A DNA stretch of 64,000 bases from Setoptus koraiensis (taxonomy: Eukaryota > Arthropoda), in assembly GCA_048013815.1 (NCBI GenBank), contig CM106585.1, forward strand, positions 6,448,001 through 6,512,000, in the 5' to 3' direction. Within the stretch, counting starts at the first letter, position 1. The number at the start of each line of letters is the position of its first letter. This document shows positions 24,053 to 34,206 of this stretch, piece after piece. The translations under genes and the position numbers were made by a program. Below the pieces are notes generated by a model. That model was not told the DNA's origin, did no database searches, and worked only from the letters and a program-made list of their open reading frames with translations.

Positions 24053-24253
24053 TTATTTTTTCTTTGATGGGTCCTTAAGGCGGAACTTCTTCATTTGACC
24101 ACAATGAGGTTTGATCAATTTTAACGAATCGATGATGGCATCAGGGCTGACATTTGCCCTCAATAGGTTTAGAATAACGTCAAACACTTCATCATCCAGA
24201 TGTACATTAGTACACGTTAAAAATTGGCGCAACTTCTCCCTATCACTGTCCAT
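24053..24253 (-). CDS. MZT2-like mitotic-spindle organizing protein
   Basis: A small complete frame of 66 residues, starting at ATG 24251-24253. MZT2 (MOZART2) is a tiny protein of gamma-tubulin ring complexes. Its core pattern is visible here: a helix, then an aliphatic DxEVF motif, LLxxNVxPxAI and LK (residues about 15-50: LDDEVFDVILNLLRANVSPDAIIDSLK). It ends with a basic KKFRLKDPSKKK tail. Length and helical pattern suit the family, but similarity is short, so identity is moderately certain. It is convergent with the caspase and sits between it and the P450 remnant. It has no counterpart in the second copy of the duplicated block. Confidence 0.62.
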   Translation of the reverse strand: MDSDREKLRQFLTCTNVHLDDEVFDVILNLLRANVSPDAIIDSLKLIKPHCGQMKKFRLKDPSKKK

Positions 24254-24300
24254 CTTGATATGGGTAATCTAATAATAGAAATAAATATTTTATTATTTTA

Positions 24301-24696
24301 TTCCGGTACTTTAATAACATGTACATGTAGTTGTGGGTTGTGGGTTGTGTGATGAAACCCGACGAAAACTGATGGATTTGCAAACTCCCAAACAGCTGTT
24401 TGATGTGTTGCGCAGTGTGCTCACGTTTATTTTGCACGGTCACCAGCGCCTTGTTGTGGCAAAATACATTAGCATATCACGAGATCGAGAAAATCAAGCA
24501 GATCGGTTTATCCGGGCACAAACTTGGGCCTCACCGGTTTTTCTGGCATAACAATGAACGCGTACCACAATCCAAGCTCACTCTCTCATCAGCCCTCTCA
24601 TCAACCAATTCAATTCTGAATCTGGATTTCTGAATCATTTCGATCTTGGCGAACTCTCTGTCGATGAAACTGCGTCTTCCGAAACCAGAAGGTAAC
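24301..24696 (-). pseudogene. Dead 3' end of a cytochrome P450 (copy of 34026-34402)
   Basis: The sequence parallels the 3' end and 3' flank of the intact P450 at 34207-35862, in the same orientation. In the reverse complement the heme-loop motif reads GFGRRSFIDREFAK, where the intact gene has GFGRRSCIGREFAK. The heme-ligating cysteine is thus Phe, and the next glycine is Asp. A small deletion follows after REFAKIEM, and the frame is lost later. The rest of the P450 is missing. A 24-base stretch at 24702-24725 matches 36551-36574 of the TBL3 gene at 23 positions, suggesting the copied block once extended that far. Confidence 0.88.
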
Positions 24697-24802
24697 GATA
24701 GTTCATAGTTCACCCATCACCTATCAATGTTATCGACTTGAAATTGGTCCTTGGTCGGTTGGTGGGCTTGATGAAACAGGCGCTTCATATGTTGTCATTT
24801 GC

Positions 24803-25486
24803 TCACAATTTCCAGCAATTGAGTGTGATAGCCATCGAGAGAGCTACGCCTATTACCGACATCAACCATTCATTTGGGCCACGATAATGTAACTTGGAGG
24901 CACTGTTGCATAAGTCTGCATGACACCAACAAATGTCGTGACGAAAGTAAAACACCATGCTACTTTTACATATATGGCCAGCTCTTGGCGCTTCTTCGGT
25001 GGCACATTTTCGTCTCCAAAAAACAACCTTTCCTGGAGATACAAATCAAATCAAAATGTCGGACATAAAATTAATGAGCTGCATATTAGGAGAGTTGTCA
25101 TGATTTGAATTATGATCGGCCCATTTACCTGTTGCATCTGTTATTATGTATTGCTCGCAGCCGAATTCGCATTCTTCAAGTTGTGATAACAATGGACTAA
25201 AGTTGCTGTTGCTACATGTGTCTGGAGCATTGAAACATTTCAGTGGATTTGGACACGAGGCCAAGTCGAATTGACAATTGAAACATCTTGTTGCGTCCGC
25301 TTTCGTTTATGGATTTAAGCATATCGAATTGCATCGATTAGCATATAGAATGTCTGGTGAGTCTAGTGCGAAAGTAGCACTTGGTGATTATTGATCGGCT
25401 TCTGTAGTGATATACTTACCTAGTAATCGGCTCTTATCTATTAAATACAAGATGAAGACGATAATTAGAGCACAGTTTTTTTTCAT
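24803..25486 (-). CDS. Ly6/Qvr-type three-finger GPI-anchored protein
   Basis: I assembled this gene from three short exons: 25420-25486, 25129-25299 and 24803-25032. All joins are phase 1 with GT..AG ends, giving 155 residues. Exon 1 encodes a signal peptide (MKKNCALIIVFILYL). The mature chain begins ADATRCFNCQFD, the Ly6 start C-x2-C. Further cysteines follow (LASC, LKC, DTC, EEC, FGC, RKC, HIC). The domain closes with CWCHADLCN, the invertebrate form of the Ly6 C..DxCN end. The C-terminus is hydrophobic (WLMSVIGVALSMAIT), as in a GPI-attachment signal. Ly6/Qvr proteins modulate channels, receptors or septate junctions at the cell surface. The partner is unknown. The exon 2 acceptor (gaaag) has a weak pyrimidine tract. 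Confidence 0.82.
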
Positions 25487-27633
25487 ATCTCGTTGATATC
25501 TTGCTGAACATGATATTTTTATTCACGTTTTGGTTGATCGGAGAGATCTTTTCAAGGAATAAAGTCACAAATGGCCACTCTTTGGTCTGCCTGAAAATCG
25601 CCATTTTTGCCATCCCGAAACACCGTCCAATATTGGCCAGATAGTGAAACGAAACGCTCCAAATGAGTCGACAGATTGCGGGTAATGGGAGTAGAACAAT
25701 GATTTGAGCCCATCCAAGCACACCACTAATTATGATGAGTCAGTCGCAAAATTGAATGATATTATTTTTTCCGATTGCGCAAGGCACCAAGTAGTCACTG
25801 AATTGAGCGACATCCTTGTTTCGAAGAGATCACGCAGCATGTGAGTTTCTATGAATTTAGTGACATTATTGGATAAGCCAGTCGCACTTGCTCAGCTTAC
25901 AATTGAATATGTTACAGTTAAATATGTCATCCCACTTGTTGTGATTCGTGATGATGATTCGATCGACTTTGGTCAGTTGGAAGCGATGCAAGTTTTTCCT
26001 ACAAAGAAACAGTTAGACTGAGACAGTATGTCGAAAATGCCGCCGGTATGCCAGAGCTAAAGTTTTCAGGGGGTTGACCTGAATACGTTTTGCTAGGCCA
26101 GATCGAAATTGAGAGTACCGGTCGGAGAGGTTTCCTTGTAAGTAAGATCACAGATGAAATATCATGCTTAGCGAGTAAAATAGCGAAATAAAATACTGGC
26201 AACTTTTTTAGAAACTTCCATCGAAAGTTTCAACTTGTTCTACAATCATTAATTTTGTCATCTTTGAACATTTCACCATGCCTGTGTCGAACACCATAAA
26301 CAGGCGGTCTACAATCGGAAGAAAGCTATCCTATGATCGATTGATAAGTCGCTATGATTGCTGTCTGTGTGATATATTTTAGCATTCGAAAAGCACTACG
26401 ATGCCATGGAGTGTGAATTTATTCGAGACATGCAAATTAATTATATGAAGATGTTAATTATATTCCCTTAGCGGGCATCTCCAATCATCCTCCAAATGCG
26501 AACTGTTGCATGTCCAAGCAAATCACTTGCTTTCACTCGGAATCAATTGAAATTTACAAATTGATCCAACACCCCGATTCTCATTGCACTCCGTAGGTGT
26601 TCTCTTTGATCTCATGGTGGCCCATCAAAGCAAAAATAACTAGCTCCATCAGCATATCCCTTTGTTTGCCATAATGACGCAACAGCGCCAAATGTTCTAA
26701 TTGTGTCGATCGACTTTGCAGCCACAGCGAACGCAGGAATCGCTGCAACGAAAAAGCTCTGTCAAATGAAAAGTGTTACTACAGGCGCAAATTGAACAAA
26801 TAAACAATTTCATTGTCTCGTGTGAGGGTTATTCTTCTGGATATAAAATGAAGCCCGTTTTTCGTGCCCACAAACGACAGAGTATTTTACTCTTACAATA
26901 TTATTATGAGCTATATCTACCTAGAGCTTTATGGTGTAGAGTTGCCATAATACTGCAACAAAATTCATTAGATTGCCGACTTGATACTGTGCCTGAGAAC
27001 ACTTGAGTTCGGGATTCGAACTTTGAGTCAATTATCATTAATTGAGGATAATCAATTGAGGATCACTGTTTTTGCACTGGTGCTGTGTATCGTAACGATT
27101 TATTAGTACGGTATTGCACAGTATCTCACAATACATGTATATATATTGTAAGATACTTGTCAGACATATGCATATATCAATAGTGCTGCGTCAAATAAAA
27201 TCTCAAAATTTCCACTTGATAAATTTATCTTGCCAGCAGTTTGTAGCATCATAACTAATCAATAAATTATTGTGATGATACAATTGCCACATGTGTGTGT
27301 GTGTGTTTGTAGTTAGTTTGTGGAGCATAACAGTAAAACCGTTACCGTATCAATTGTTGTGTCGATCGTTTGCCACCTGTTTGCGTTTGTTGTCATTTGT
27401 GCATTTGTGTTTTTATACACTTTGCTGTGAACGCTGTCCATGATCACGTCTACGAAATCAATCATTAATCAAGTGGGCATTGTTGGTGTTGTTATTGTTG
27501 CATTAATTACATTATGGCGCTGGCATACTGGTATATTAATATATATATATAACAATAATTAATATAGGGACAATTTGTGACAGTTTGTCGCCGCTCAAAA
27601 TAAGCGCGATTCTCCTTTTCTGCTGCTTTCCTT
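25487..27633. other. Spacer with ambiguous coding-like patches
   Basis: No gene is supported. Around 25865-26520 both strands show short open stretches with plausible splice acceptors. Examples are a 55-residue ATG frame on the plus strand with VKYVIPLVVIRDDDS, and a final-exon-like stretch at 26472-26596 with NANCCMSKQITCF. I could not join them into one gene. A TA run lies near 27538-27550. Confidence 0.35.
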
Positions 27634-30600
27634 TCATTTAGCCTCTGGCTCCTTTGTTTCCTCGGCGGGTTTTGACAATTTCACCGTAAACGGCGAACCC
27701 GGCACCTCTTGGCCCGCATATCTCACATTGATGGTGTAGCTACCTGTTTGCGTGGCCGTATACGTGACCCTTATGATGCCATCCGGTGTGTTGTTGCACT
27801 TCACCTCGGCCTTGCTGGGTCCCTGCATGGCTAGACCGAGTTTGCCCACGCCCGCGTTCCGTGTGTCAACAAAGAACTCGTTGGTTATGTTGATTTTGCC
27901 CTCTTTCAATGCATCGCCGCTAGCCTTAACCTTGTTTGGGTCGCCAGGCACCACGGACGGCGCCACAACGTCAATCTTAAACGGACTTCCGGCAACGGGC
28001 TGATCGTTGCGTTTCACGTGCACCAAATGCTGGCCAGGTTCTGTGGCCAAGAAACTGACTATTGCGTTGCCCGAGTCTTCGGACTGCATTTTAAGGCTGC
28101 ACTCCTCTGTTTTGCCCGAGGGCGACTCGATGGTGGCGCTTATTTGGGCCAATTCAGCGCTATTGCTCACCTTGATCAATATGTCGCTCGGTTTACCCGC
28201 CACAATCGATTTGAATTGTTTCTTTTCGTCGCCGCTAACGCGCGCCACAAACGGCGAGCCCTCAATGTTGTTGTCGGCAAACTTCACCTGAACCCGATAA
28301 TCGCCCGATTTCACCGGATAATAGGTGACGCCAATGGTGCCGTCCTTGTTGTCCACGCACTCTATCTCGCACTTGGCCGGCCCGTCAACGGCCACGTTCA
28401 AGCCGCCCGGCCCGGCACCCTTGGAGAAGATGGTGAAATGGCATGGCTCGTTCTGGTTGCCGTGCGTCAGTCCCGGCCCGTAGGCGCTCACCTTGCCGCG
28501 CGTTATGAAGGTGGCGTACGAGTGGAAGGGCGACCCGGCCAACACTTTGTCCTTGTAGGATATCTGTAGCTCGTGCTGTCCCTCGACCTTTGGCTCGTAC
28601 CTCACACTCACGGTTCCGTCGCCGTTGTCTACCAACAGGCCCGATTTGCTTGTAACGGAAGTGGTGTCTATTTCGCCATTGGGCAGCTTCACGGCCACAA
28701 CAACCTGATCGAGATCGATTGGCTCTACGGGGGCGCTCGGGTCAGCGCCGGCCACTTTAGTTACGGGCACCTTGTTCACCTCAATCAGGTTGAAATGATC
28801 GGGCGAAGCGGCGCCGCTCGACGTGGTGACCGACGACGACGAACTGGACGACGTCTTAGTGGTGGTGCGCTTTGTCTTGGTCACCTGTTGCTCGTGATAG
28901 GTGGTGGTCTTGAGCGAGGAGCGCCGCTCGGAGGCGCTCTTGTTCCAGCTGACACTGTCACTTTGGAAGGTGTTGTTGTACCACGTGTCAAATTTTTCCT
29001 GATTGTACTCGCTCTTGGGCACTATCTGGGCACAATAGGGTGACTTGGGTATGTCTTCGCCGTTGGACATTACGTGTACGGCGTACTCGCCCGGCGCCGT
29101 CGGATAGTAAGCGACGTCGGCCGTTCCGTCGCCGTTGTCCTTGCACTCGATCTTGGCCTCGCTGGGGCCCTCAATGGTGAAGCCGAGCGTTCCCGTTTCG
29201 CCGTTTGTGTCCACACGAAACTTGGCCGCCTGATTGACGGCGCCCCCGTGCAAACCGGGCCCGTAGGCCACAACGCGCGAATTAGACTCCGGCCCGACGT
29301 GCACCTCAAAGGGCGAGCGCAAAATCTCTTGGCCGCCAAACGATATGGTGACCACGTAGCGGCCCTCGTTTTCCGGCTTGTAGTCGCACTCGAAAATGCG
29401 CGCATTGTCCTTGCTTTGCCTAATGTTGATCTTTTCCTGTTTTCCGTCGGGATTTATCAGTTTTATGTCGAGCTCGCCATCGCCGGCCCCATCTATGGAC
29501 ACCTTGAACTCGGCCAGCTCGTTCTTCCTGATGCCCGTCGACTGCAAACCGCGCCCGGTTGCCTTCACCTTGCGCGCATCCTGCACGGGCTCCACCTTTA
29601 CGCCGAACGGGCTCTTCGGTATGGGCTTGCCGGCGAAAAAGATATTTATGGAATGGAGGCCGGGCGCCTCGGCCACGTACTCGCATCTGTATTGGCCGTC
29701 GTTGGTCTGGCGCAAGCGGCACGGGCACGTGTTGGGCTTGCCCTCGGGGTCCAATATGATCACTTCCACTTGGCCGCCGCCGGCCCCGCTTGTGAATATG
29801 TCAATGTAGGTCTGTTGCCCGACGCGCACCTTGCCGCTCGGCTCAATGCCGGGACCCTTGGCGTACACCTTCTTGTGGTCGCCGGGCACGCCCTTGACGC
29901 TGACGGAGAACGGGCTCTTGGGCACCTCTTCGTTGTTGAATTTCACCGTGATCTGCTCGGATTGGCGTTGCGAATAACACAAAAGATAATAATGAAAATA
30001 AATAATAATGAGAGATTGATTAATTGACTGGTCGCTCACCATATTAATTAGTGTGATTAGATCAATATATCAATGGATCAATATATCAATAGATCAATAG
30101 TGTCACGAACCGTGTGATCGCCCTCCATGGTGGCCGTGTAGGTGCACGTGTAGGTCATGTTCTTGTCGTCGTTGTATTTCACTTGCACGGGCTCCTCGGA
30201 CTTTTTCGGGTTCTCTATGACCACCACAACGTCGCCCTTGCCCGCGCTGAACGTCTCTATTGTAAAGTGCGTCTCGGCGCCCACAACAACGCCCGTCGGT
30301 TGCAAACCGGGGCCGTAGCAGCGCACCCGTTGCGGGTTGCAACCGCTGGCGCGCAACGGTGCGTCCTGTTTCACTTTGGCCATCGGAAATTGCGACAAAT
30401 AGGTCATCATGGACAACTCGTCCACCTTGCGCATTGTCATCTCTTTGGCTGTTATCAATTGGGGCACCTCGAGCCACTCGTCGGCTAGCTTCAGGGCCTC
30501 GGCCACGTTCTTGACGTTGTCCTCGGGCTTCCAGTTCTTCCAGTCGGGACACAAACCTGGCGCCACCGAGTCAATGAGCGCACCAATGGCCTTGCCGTCG

Positions 30601-31844
30601 TTCCAGTCGGTTGTGAAATTGTTCACAGGCACGTCGGGCACCTTGTTCTGGATCCATTTCAGTAGGCGCTGCTTGGGCGTCAGCGACGGATCAAAATCGT
30701 CCTCGCCCTCCCAAACTGGCATAGAGATGGAATAGTGCAAAATAAGTGTCCACATGAGGCCCAAAATGAGCTTCAAGTTGCCCTCCACAATATCGGAGCT
30801 AGCTGCATTTTCGCGGCGAATCGTGTGTCGATAGCGTCGTTGGATTGGATTGGATCGGATTGGGCGTCAGTGAAGCATCAATCAATCAGTAATCAAGTTT
30901 AGATAAGTTTTCAATAATGACGAGCTAATATGAGCACAACTCACATATGTTAACCAACTTGATTTTTTCCTCCTCGGCGAGAAAACGCAGAGCCGTGTCC
31001 ACATTGTTGAGCTTCTGAGCCTTCATTGTGGGCCGCGTGTTGTACTTGGGCAATTTCTTTCCAGACAACACCTCCACTAGGGCAAGCAGACGGATTCCGT
31101 CCGAGAAGTCAGACTCTAAACAGGCCACGTACTTGTTGACAGTCTATCGGACGTTGGCGGCGTTTGTCGGGGGACATTCAGTCGATAAGATGTTCAAATT
31201 AATTTTGAGCCACTGAACAATCTCTAGTCATCAATCAACAAAGAGCTACCACTCACCTTCAGGTGCTCGTTGGCCCATCTGCACAGTTGATTCAAATTTT
31301 ATCCAAATGATATTCATGCAATGGCAAATAATCAATCGATAGAAAATGAAATTAACATCAGTGATTGATTCGGAGAACGGAAATTTGTTTCGAACAAATC
31401 GAAAGTGTTAAAAGTAAATAGAAAAACGTGTTCAGATTATGAATTTGATTGATCGATTCGTGGCCGAATCGAGGATCTCGAAACCTAGGCCAAGTGGCAA
31501 CAGCTCGTTCGCAAGCGGTTCTTTCCGCGACTCCAAATCATTGGTCAATAGTCAATTAGCTAGTGCCACAACTCGATAATTCATAGGATAGTTCACAGGT
31601 CAGTTTGAGCTTTTTAGCCAATCATTTGTTTTAAAATGATCCATTGAATTTTGAAGCGGCTGCTCAATATTGTCAGTATTGCCTCATTCCTTGCTCGATG
31701 GCACCCAACTCACCTGGTGAATGTGTTCTCCTGCATCCGTTTCCATGTGGCATCGTCTGCCAGATCTGCGTCCATCCAATTCTCATCATTTTCAGTGCCT
31801 GGCTTGCACGATGGCCTTCTGATTGATTTTTCACTGACAACCAT
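27634..31844 (-). CDS. Short filamin: two CH domains and eight Ig-filamin repeats
   Basis: The exons are 31714-31844, 31257-31278 (a 22-base micro-exon), 30945-31143, 30111-30802 and 27634-29952. They are in phase and give 1120 residues. Filamins cross-link actin and anchor membrane proteins. CH1 (about 36-143: ENTFTR|WANEHLK, SDFSDGIRLLALVEVLSGKKLP) and CH2 (about 155-262: TPKQRLLKWIQNKVP) form the actin-binding domain. Repeats 1-4 (about 268-661) follow human filamin repeats 1-4 in order. A Ser/Thr-rich hinge (about 661-735) precedes four C-terminal repeats ending VPGSPFTVKLSK. Usual filamins have 20-24 repeats, so the middle of the rod is missing. The donor of exon 4 (GTTCGT) is weak. The two large exons are strikingly GC-rich compared with neighbouring genes. 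Confidence 0.95.
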
Positions 31845-32453
31845 TTTTGTTAACTGAATTTATATTGTTCACTTGAGTGCACTCTTGTATTTTTCGCGAC
31901 TAGCCAAAGTCGAAATATAATTGTTGCTCGAAATAATATAACAATTGCTGGTGGGCCTATCGGTATAGAAAAAAGAAGACAAACACAAAATTAATGCTTG
32001 CGCAATTATTAATTATTATCTTCGCTACAATATTGTTGGCTAAGTTTTGTTTTTTGTTGCCGTCGACTTATTATTGTGCAATTGTACAATACATTAATTG
32101 TTGAATGGATAAAGAGTTTGCACTAACGCAACAACTCTAAAACTGGCAAGCTTCGTATGTCTTCTCAAGCTCGATATCGTCACAAGCGTCGGCGGATGAT
32201 CTGCACCTAGTATCTAGTAGCTAGCTCTGTGGAAAACTACTTTTAAACTACTAGCAACTGGGAGAAGGAGCGAGCAAATTTGTGCGAATTGCTTGGCGAC
32301 CTTTGTTGAGTTTTTGAAGTTTAGAAACCCTCTCGACATGAGAGATGCTCACTTGGAACGAGTCAGCTGAGTGAGCTGCTTGTTAGTTACAAATTGGCGA
32401 GCCTACTCATGCAAATGCAACTAGCTCATTTCAGCTAGTTGTGCAATATAGCT

Positions 32454-32480
32454 GACTGACTGACTGACTGACTGGCTGGC
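32454..32480. repeat. (CTGA)n/(CTGG)n short tandem repeat
   Basis: About five CTGA units followed by CTGG units. Confidence 0.85.
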
Positions 32481-33072
32481 TTATTTAGCAGCGAGTTCGC
32501 TCGCTAAACAAACTCAAATTGTAGGCTCGAGAAGTAACATAAACTTTGAATTATCCCTCTTCGAATCGCCAGCTCATTATATGGCCTGTTCCTATTCGCG
32601 AGGGCTCATCAGCGCTTCTCTGTCGGCAGGATCGCGCGTATCGAAAGTCGCTAGGCGCTCGCTGTCGCTCTGGCTGTTGCATGGCTTGAGCATGAGCTAG
32701 TCTAGACTCGTCTCGTCGAAGCAACGCGAATCTCGCCAACGTCTAGAAGAATTCTCGAGTCGCTCGAACAACTATGTATCATGATCAATGTGAATTCAAT
32801 CAGAATATAATAATACAAGCGCTCGGGATGCCATTGATAGAGAGCATGAAAGTGAAGAAAAATAGCTCGCTATCATTTGCCCATGATTGCGCCCCGATTG
32901 TCGTTTTACACCGTGCGCAAAAATTGATTTCTCATTCAATAGCTCGATATGTGTTCTCTAATTCATCTGCGTCTTGCGTGCAGCTTAATGGCTCGTCTTT
33001 GAGAAATGTCAACGAGAATCATTAAAACAAGACAGTATTCCTAACAAGTTTAGTGCATGCAGGCGACTTGGG

Positions 33073-33095
33073 GCACTCTCAGACACTGAGAGTGC
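33073..33095. repeat. Perfect 10-bp inverted repeat with 3-base loop
   Basis: GCACTCTCAG and CTGAGAGTGC are separated by ACA. The short perfect hairpin lies in the spacer; no function is evident. Confidence 0.9.
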
Positions 33096-33544
33096 ATGTT
33101 ATAGTGCGTGATATATGAGTATGATATACTATTAGATGTTGTCAACTCAATATAGCCAATAACATAAAATAACATGGTGTTTAACATTTGTTTACCATGA
33201 GCGGCTCCAGTAGTAATGGATTAATGAATCATTTGCACAACGAATTCAACTGAAATTCAAAATTTAATTAATAGGATAGAATGACACACAATTGTGGCGC
33301 TTGTGCGCGAGAAGCGGTGGCCTTCAATGGGGCACTGGTGATTGATCAAGGTTGTCAAAACAATTCAAATGATAAATGAAAACATGCATCACCAAAACTT
33401 ACGACCTCTACATGGGGCAACATGTAGACAGACAAATAGTGTACTGTCCAACATGGCTGTCAGGTGATGCTGTTGCCACTGAAACATGCTTCCGTTTCTT
33501 GAGCCAAAAGTGGGCACTTCAATTCTTGTTGTTTGCGGGCACTG

Positions 33545-33990
33545 TTTGAGTGCGCTGAGGCCCCTAAAATCATTCCGACAAGCCACTGGGTAAGACACGA
33601 GATTACTCTGCCAATCTCGCCAAAGAGATAGAATCTATTCATCAGGTTTGCCAACGGGCACTAGTGATACAAGTGTATGCAAGGCTTGGAAGGCAAGTGG
33701 CAGAGTTTCGATGAGCATGGTGGCATTGAACGTGCAGACAATCTGAAAATTCAACAGGATGCACCGAATCAAGTTCCGGCAAGCCGTCTCCTTTCAATTG
33801 GCAGCTAGTTTCTGATTCGCTGAACAAAATGACAACAAAATCTAAAGGTTTCATTCCGACAAATTCACCGATATCATCCTCTCAATCATCGCGAGATTCA
33901 ACTCAATCCTCTGAGTTCACGGAACCTTGAAGGGGAGAGGGGCTGAAATGTGTCACGATAATCCTGGGCCAGTCTACCCCGAGACCCAGG
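33545..33990 (+). pseudogene. Broken copy of caspase exon 2
   Basis: This stretch follows caspase exon 2 (22353-22847) from TGAGTGCRCTGAGGCCC to the GACCCAGRG end, in the same order. It carries many substitutions and several small insertions and deletions that destroy the frame. It covers the linker region between the CARD and the protease domain only; the CARD exon and the catalytic exons are absent. It lies directly before the P450 3' flank, the same neighbour order as in the intact caspase copy. Confidence 0.9.
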
Positions 33991-34206
33991 GATAGAAATA
34001 GATGGAGATTTCATTCTGTGAAACATTCCGTTAGTAACATGTAGTTGTACGTTGTATCATGAAATTTCGATGAAAACTCGATGGATTTGCTGTTTGAAAC
34101 AGCTGTTTGTGAGTTTGCAACACGTTTATTTTGTACGGTCGCCAGCGCCTTGTTGTGGCAAAATACATTAGCATATCACGAGATCGAGAAAATCAAGCAG
34201 ATTGGT

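Larger units (their letters stand above)
31845..33544. other. 5' flank of filamin and spacer
   Basis: No supported gene. It includes a CTGA/CTGG tract near 32455-32480 and a perfect hairpin at 33073-33095. Frames on the minus strand at 32551 and 33389-33654 have no family features, and the latter lie over the caspase fragment's edge. Confidence 0.5.

Noticed and set aside
24333-24633. Plus-strand frames between MZT2 and the Ly6 gene
   Set aside because: They lie antisense to the decayed P450 copy, and parallel frames appear opposite the intact P450 end.
26990-27020. GTTCGAATCCC-like box on the minus strand, as in a tRNA T-arm
   Set aside because: The flanking bases cannot form the T stem and no A box or acceptor stem is present.
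28018-30027. Long open frames on the plus strand opposite filamin (up to 317 codons)
   Set aside because: They are shadows caused by the GC-rich codon use of the real minus-strand filamin exons.
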